Source: Acidobacteriota bacterium (GTDB lineage: Bacteria; Acidobacteriota; Vicinamibacteria; Vicinamibacterales; UBA8438). Taken from it: a stretch of DNA of 10,707 bases. Of the stretch, positions 7,202 through 10,707 are shown in pieces. Below the pieces are notes generated by a model. The model was not told the origin of the DNA and ran no database searches. It worked only from the letters and a program-made list of their open reading frames with translations. Positions within the stretch are counted from its first letter, which is position 1. Each line of letters begins with the position of its first letter. The stretch spans positions 1 through 10,707 of the forward strand of contig WTGR01000894.1 of assembly GCA_011523485.1 (NCBI GenBank). The letters run 5' to 3'. The position numbers were made by a program, and so were the translations under genes.

Positions 7202-8158
7202 TCACAGTACGGGCGTGACGCGGACCGTGACATCCTCGCGTGCGATGCTCAAACTGATCCCGATCGAGTCGATATCGGCCGGCAGCTCGGGACGGATATA
7301 GGTCAACACGTACTGGCCCAGGATCTCGTCCGCGATGGCGGCGAGCGGCGCCTCCAGCCGGGTGTGGTTGGCGACGGTCGCGAACCGGCCCCCGGTGCGC
7401 GCCGCAATCTCGGCGAAACTCCCCAGCAGATCGCCAGGCCGCCGGCGCAGCGCCACGATGTGCATCGGCGCGCCGATCTCCGTCAGCGGATTCAGGTAGT
7501 CCCGGACGTAGAGGTCCGAGGGCTGGCGGCTCGCGACGGACGACGTGACCGCGACGATGACCGGGCGTCGCGGCGACTGCTCGGCGATTCTCCGACGGGC
7601 CTCGATCAACGCATTCTGGAAGTTGTTGCTGAATCCGGGACTCGGAAACAGCCGCGCGATCGCCTCGCGCATCTCGGCCGCGCGCATGGTGGGCGCCACG
7701 ACGCTCCTCGGCGTGCCGCCGAACACCATCAACGACATCCGCGCGCTGCCCGCCAGCGTGTCGACGAACCCCAGCAACGCCCGCCGCAGGTGGGGTGTCG
7801 CGGAAACGAGGTCCCGACTCGTATCGACCAGGAGAAAAACGTCGACCGCCGCGGTCGGCCGCACGAGGTGCGTCACCTGCCCCGGCACGCCGTTCTCGAA
7901 GACGGTCACGTCGCCGGGCTGCAGATCGACGATCGGGACGCCGTCCCGATCGAGCACCGTGAGGTAGAACTGCTGCGCCGTCTGCGCCGGCAACACGGGG
8001 TGCACCCCGACGCAAACGACGAGGAGGGCGGCGATGGCGACGAAGCGGCGAAGATGAGAAGGACCGAGCCGGGGCTCGGCACTCGGTCCCAGCACACCGT
8101 TCGAAGCCGCCCGGCCGACGATCACGGCATGGCGTCGGCCGGCCACGGCGTACGGCAT
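7202..8158 (-). CDS. VWFA-related (Acidobacterial type) exported protein, copy 2
   Basis: The protein has up to 318 residues. A hydrophobic signal segment (about 38-56, FVAIAALLVVCVGVHPVL) ends in LPAQ, followed by YLTVLDRDG and a VWA domain (about 104-285). The MIDAS position reads DTSRD (112-116), again lacking the second Ser. The later Asp seen in copy 1 is replaced (VTSSVAS), so metal binding is unlikely. Copy 1 is a clear paralogue throughout, and the two share the C-terminal REDVTVRVTPV. The start is uncertain. The ATG at 8158 has GGGGTGA close upstream and overlaps the TPR gene by 37 bp. A GTG at 8125 overlaps the TPR stop as GTGA and would shorten an unusually long N-region. Either way it appears coupled to the TPR gene upstream. 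It is likely an extracytoplasmic binding domain; ligand unknown. Confidence 0.86.
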   Translation of the reverse strand: MPYAVAGRRHAVIVGRAASNGVLGPSAEPRLGPSHLRRFVAIAALLVVCVGVHPVLPAQTAQQFYLTVLDRDGVPIVDLQPGDVTVFENGVPGQVTHLVRPTAAVDVFLLVDTSRDLVSATPHLRRALLGFVDTLAGSARMSLMVFGGTPRSVVAPTMRAAEMREAIARLFPSPGFSNNFQNALIEARRRIAEQSPRRPVIVAVTSSVASRQPSDLYVRDYLNPLTEIGAPMHIVALRRRPGDLLGSFAEIAARTGGRFATVANHTRLEAPLAAIADEILGQYVLTYIRPELPADIDSIGISLSIAREDVTVRVTPVL

Positions 8159-9807
8159 GGCTCACCCCGTTCGTAGCGCCGGAGATTCACGTTCAGACGC
8201 CGAACCACCTCCGGCAACCGGGCCAGCTCGGCCGCGCCGATCAGCGCACGCTGCACGTCGGCGGCCTCGCCGAAGCGGCCGACCTCGGCGAGGGTCATCG
8301 CCATCGTCTCGCCGAGATCGAGGGTCGGCTCCGGTTCCGCGTCCATGACCTGCTCGACCAGCGTCATCGCCCGCCGGCCGTTGCGTATCGTCGGGTCGGG
8401 CGCGGCGGCGAGCAGCCGGGCCAGCGCATGCGCGAAGGAGGTCTCCCGGGGAAACGCGTCCATCGCGGTCGCCAGGCGGTCGTGCGCCTCGCGGTAACGC
8501 CCGAGCTGCACGAGGGCCATCGCGTACCCGAACCGGGCCTCGAGCGCGTCCGGGTTCGTGCGCAGCACCAGCTCGTAGTACGCCAGCGACGACTCGGGAT
8601 CGCCCGCGCGCCGCAGGCTGATCGCCATCCGCAGGTGCACGGCATCGTCCCCGGGCCGGTGGCGCAGCGCGGTCCGGAACCGCGCGACGGCCTCGGCGTG
8701 TCGTCCCGTCTCCTGCAGCAGCACGCCGATGCTGTAGTGCGACGGGAAATAGTCGGGGGTGGTCCGCACGACCCGCTGGAACTCGGCCATCGCGCCGTTC
8801 AGATCGCCGGTCATGAACAGCGCCGTGCCGAGCCGGTGCCGCAGTCCCGGATCGTCGGGATCCAGCGCAAGCCCCTGCCGGAACTGCTCGATCGCGGCCG
8901 GCCATTCCTGACGGTCGAGCGACTCCAGACCGCTGTTCTCGTAGGTGCCGGCGGTCGTGAGCAGCGAGTCGAGCGCGGCCATCAGCGGGTCCGCCGGCCG
9001 GATTTCGGCGTTCTCGCGCCGCCGCAGGTGCTCTTCGGCCTTCGCGTCGTCCCCCAGCCCCCGATAGGCCATGCCGAGCGGGTAGTGCACCGCGCCGATT
9101 TCCGGATTGCGCGCCAGGATCTCCTCCAGCAGATCGGCGGCGCGGCGGAAGTCCTCCTCGAGCAGCGCCGTCCGGGCCAGGCCGTAGCGCGCCGACAGCG
9201 ACGACGGAAACAGCGCCAGCGCCTGTGCGAAGAGCGGCTCGGCCTCGTCGGGCCGGCCCTGCTCCAGACGAATGTCGCCAAGCCAGAACAGCGTCGTCGG
9301 ATCCTCGGGCTGGATGCGGAGGACCTGCTCGAAGAACGCGGCCGACTCGTCCAGGGCGCCGCGGTCGCGGTACAACTGCGCCAGGTAGTAGGGCCAGCGC
9401 ACGTCGTCCGGGGCCAAGGCCGCCGCCTCCCGCAGGCAGGGCTCGGCCTCGTCGGTGAACCACGCCGCCATGAAGGTCATCCCCATCATGCCGACGGCCT
9501 CGGCCGCCAGCACGGCCGGGAGACCGGCCCGCTCGTCGCGCGGCGGCAATGCGGCATGCCGGTCGCGAACCTGCCCCTGCACCGATTCACCGACCCGGCT
9601 CAGGTCCGGCAGCACGTCCCCGCAGGACGCCATCGCGACCGGGGAATCCTGCGTTCCGGCCGCCATGTCCACCGGCGCCTGCGAGTCCCGGGAGGCAGGC
9701 CCGTTCGGTGCGGAGCATCCCGCAAGCAGCGCCGCGAGCCCGAGGATCGCCACCGGCCGCAGCATGGCGGCCGGCCCTTCGGCCCCGGACCTCCATCGTC
9801 CCGGCAT
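8122..9807 (-). CDS. TPR-repeat lipoprotein (cassette 2)
   Basis: The protein has 561 residues. The signal segment MLRPVAILGLAALLAGC has a good lipobox (LAGC, Cys31), so it is an envelope-anchored lipoprotein. A linker is followed by about nine TPRs (from about 136 on), including VRWPYYLAQLYRDRG, which closely matches the cassette 1 paralogue, and the same interruption (ADPLMAALDSLL, 272-283). The C-terminal ~100 residues (about 465-561) are missing from cassette 1; they resemble the C-terminal extension of the protein ending at 942. The frame is open to 9993, but the ATG at 9807 is chosen because it overlaps the CRTAC1 stop as TGATG and has GGGGAG six bases upstream. The ATG at 9765 would give a tighter signal peptide and remains possible. 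The role is probably a scaffold for neighbouring envelope proteins; no catalytic domain is visible. Confidence 0.87.
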   Translation of the reverse strand: MPGRWRSGAEGPAAMLRPVAILGLAALLAGCSAPNGPASRDSQAPVDMAAGTQDSPVAMASCGDVLPDLSRVGESVQGQVRDRHAALPPRDERAGLPAVLAAEAVGMMGMTFMAAWFTDEAEPCLREAAALAPDDVRWPYYLAQLYRDRGALDESAAFFEQVLRIQPEDPTTLFWLGDIRLEQGRPDEAEPLFAQALALFPSSLSARYGLARTALLEEDFRRAADLLEEILARNPEIGAVHYPLGMAYRGLGDDAKAEEHLRRRENAEIRPADPLMAALDSLLTTAGTYENSGLESLDRQEWPAAIEQFRQGLALDPDDPGLRHRLGTALFMTGDLNGAMAEFQRVVRTTPDYFPSHYSIGVLLQETGRHAEAVARFRTALRHRPGDDAVHLRMAISLRRAGDPESSLAYYELVLRTNPDALEARFGYAMALVQLGRYREAHDRLATAMDAFPRETSFAHALARLLAAAPDPTIRNGRRAMTLVEQVMDAEPEPTLDLGETMAMTLAEVGRFGEAADVQRALIGAAELARLPEVVRRLNVNLRRYERGEPCRTPWPADAMP

Positions 9808-10707
9808 CAGGAACTCCCCGTTCCCTGCTCGAGCGTGGTCCATCGGTCGACCTCGACGTCCTCCCAGGTCTCCGTCCGCCCGTCCGGCCAGTGCACCTCC
9901 ACCGCGGGCCGGCCGTCCGCGTCCCCAAGGCCGACGAGTACGCGCGGATCGTTGGCCGAGGCGTAGCTGCCGTCCGAACGCGCGCGGCGCCACAGGGTCG
10001 GCTCCCCGGGACGACGCACCGCCACCCGGGCGCCGAGCATGTCGCGCCCGCCGGCCCCGACGAGCCGCAGCCCGATCCAGTGCCGCCGGTTGCCGACCCG
10101 ATTGATGAGCAGCCGCACGGGGCCGGTGTCGTTACCCACCACCACGTCGACGTCGCCGTCGTTGTCGACGTCGCCGAAGGCGGCGCCGCGACCCGTCTCC
10201 GACAGATCGAACACCGCGCCAGCGGCCCCGGACACGTCCTCGAAGGTGCCGTCCCCCAGGTTGCGGAACAGCGACTTGCGCTGGTCGTACGGGAACGGAC
10301 GATCCGCCGGTCCGGGACTGGCGATGACCGTGCCGTTGACCGCCAGCAGGTCGAGCCAGCCGTCGTTGTCGTAGTCGAACCAGGTGGTGCCCCATCCGGT
10401 ATAGGGCAGGCTGCCGGCGCCGAGCCCCGATACCGTGCTCCGATCCCGGAACGACGCCGTCCCGTCGTTCACGTAGAGGTTGTTGCCCTCGTTCGTGATG
10501 TGGGTCATGAAGAGGTCTTCGTCGCCGTCGTTGTCGAAGTCGCCGGCGTCCACGCCCATGCTCGCCTCGGCCAGCCCCATGCCGCTCAGGGCCGCGCCGG
10601 CCAGCAGCGCCACGTCGCGGAAGGTCCCGTCCCGCTGGTTGATCCACAGCAGGTTCTCGGTGGCGTCGTTGGCCACGTAGATGTCGATCCAGCCGTCGCC
10701 GTCGTAG
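9807..10707 (-). CDS. CRTAC1-like FG-GAP/VCBS protein with ASPIC/UnbV domain, C-terminal half (cut by right edge; cassette 2)
   Basis: The frame is open to the window edge, so the N-terminal half and the signal sequence are outside. The visible 299 residues hold four Asp-loop motifs: YDGDGWID at the edge, DFDNDGDED, DYDNDGWLD and DVDNDGDVD. They end in an ASPIC/UnbV domain (GARVAV...SDGSYAS...VHWPDGR). The fragment aligns from end to end with residues from about 298 onward of the paralogue at 4246-6051, with long identical stretches such as GVDAGDFDNDGDEDLF and DPRVLVGLGD. The stop overlaps the ATG of the TPR lipoprotein gene (TGATG), so the CRTAC1-TPR order and coupling are the same as in cassette 1. 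The first ORF-internal GTG (10676) is not a real start. The family is an extracytoplasmic calcium-binding propeller; its ligand is unknown. Confidence 0.88.
   Translation of the reverse strand, partial: YDGDGWIDIYVANDATENLLWINQRDGTFRDVALLAGAALSGMGLAEASMGVDAGDFDNDGDEDLFMTHITNEGNNLYVNDGTASFRDRSTVSGLGAGSLPYTGWGTTWFDYDNDGWLDLLAVNGTVIASPGPADRPFPYDQRKSLFRNLGDGTFEDVSGAAGAVFDLSETGRGAAFGDVDNDGDVDVVVGNDTGPVRLLINRVGNRRHWIGLRLVGAGGRDMLGARVAVRRPGEPTLWRRARSDGSYASANDPRVLVGLGDADGRPAVEVHWPDGRTETWEDVEVDRWTTLEQGTGSS
9814..9819 (-). promoter_or_regulatory. Ribosome binding site of the cassette 2 TPR gene
   Basis: GGGGAG on the minus strand, six bases before the ATG at 9807 and inside the last codons of the CRTAC1 gene. 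It supports this start over the upstream extension of the frame and over the ATG at 9765. Confidence 0.6.

Noticed and set aside
9808..9993. N-terminal extension of the cassette 2 TPR frame up to 9993
   Set aside because: It overlaps the ASPIC/UnbV coding region in another frame and would place an Arg-rich stretch before the lipoprotein signal.
1..10707. Search for tRNA, rRNA, CRISPR arrays, insertion sequences, phage or attachment sites
   Set aside because: Nothing found by eye: almost all bases are in the eight genes, and the gaps (47, 45 and 97 bp) are too short for such elements.

Overview
The window is very GC-rich (about 70 % by eye), densely coding bacterial chromosome. The best guess is an Acidobacteriota genome, perhaps of the Vicinamibacteria type. 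The reasons are two adjacent VWFA-related proteins of the kind typical of Acidobacteria, a cytochrome c/copper monooxygenase-like protein, and several CRTAC1-like and TPR lipoproteins. This is inference from family composition; there is no rRNA or other marker gene here.

Layout. On the + strand lie two tandem paralogues of a copper type II (PHM/DBH-like) monooxygenase fused to TPRs. The first (1-942) is cut by the left edge. The second (939-2813) is complete and carries signal peptide, c-type haem domain, PHM-like domain and four TPRs. A 47-bp convergent gap with a hairpin (2827-2855) separates them from a run of six minus-strand genes. In transcription order (right to left) these are a CRTAC1-like beta-propeller (9807-10707, cut by the right edge), a TPR lipoprotein (8122-9807), two VWFA-related proteins (7202-8158 and 6097-7104), a second CRTAC1-like protein (4246-6051) and a second TPR lipoprotein (2861-4249).

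The striking property is that every family is present exactly twice: 2 PHM/TPR, 2 CRTAC1, 2 TPR lipoprotein, 2 VWA. The CRTAC1 and TPR genes form two equivalent cassettes flanking the VWA pair. Junctions are tight: ATGA overlaps at 939-942 and 4246-4249, TGATG at 9805-9809, and a 37-bp overlap at 8122-8158. The only larger gap in the minus run is the 97 bp between the VWA genes, which holds a strong ribosome binding site and a weak promoter-like box.

All five complete proteins carry an export signal, three of them with a lipobox-like cysteine. The two edge-cut genes have lost their N-termini. The products therefore probably work together outside the cytoplasm: a haem-fed copper oxygenase plus calcium-binding propellers, VWA domains and TPR scaffolds. 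The substrate and the biological role cannot be read from the sequence. There are no RNA genes, mobile elements, CRISPR arrays or gene-free stretches over 300 bp.
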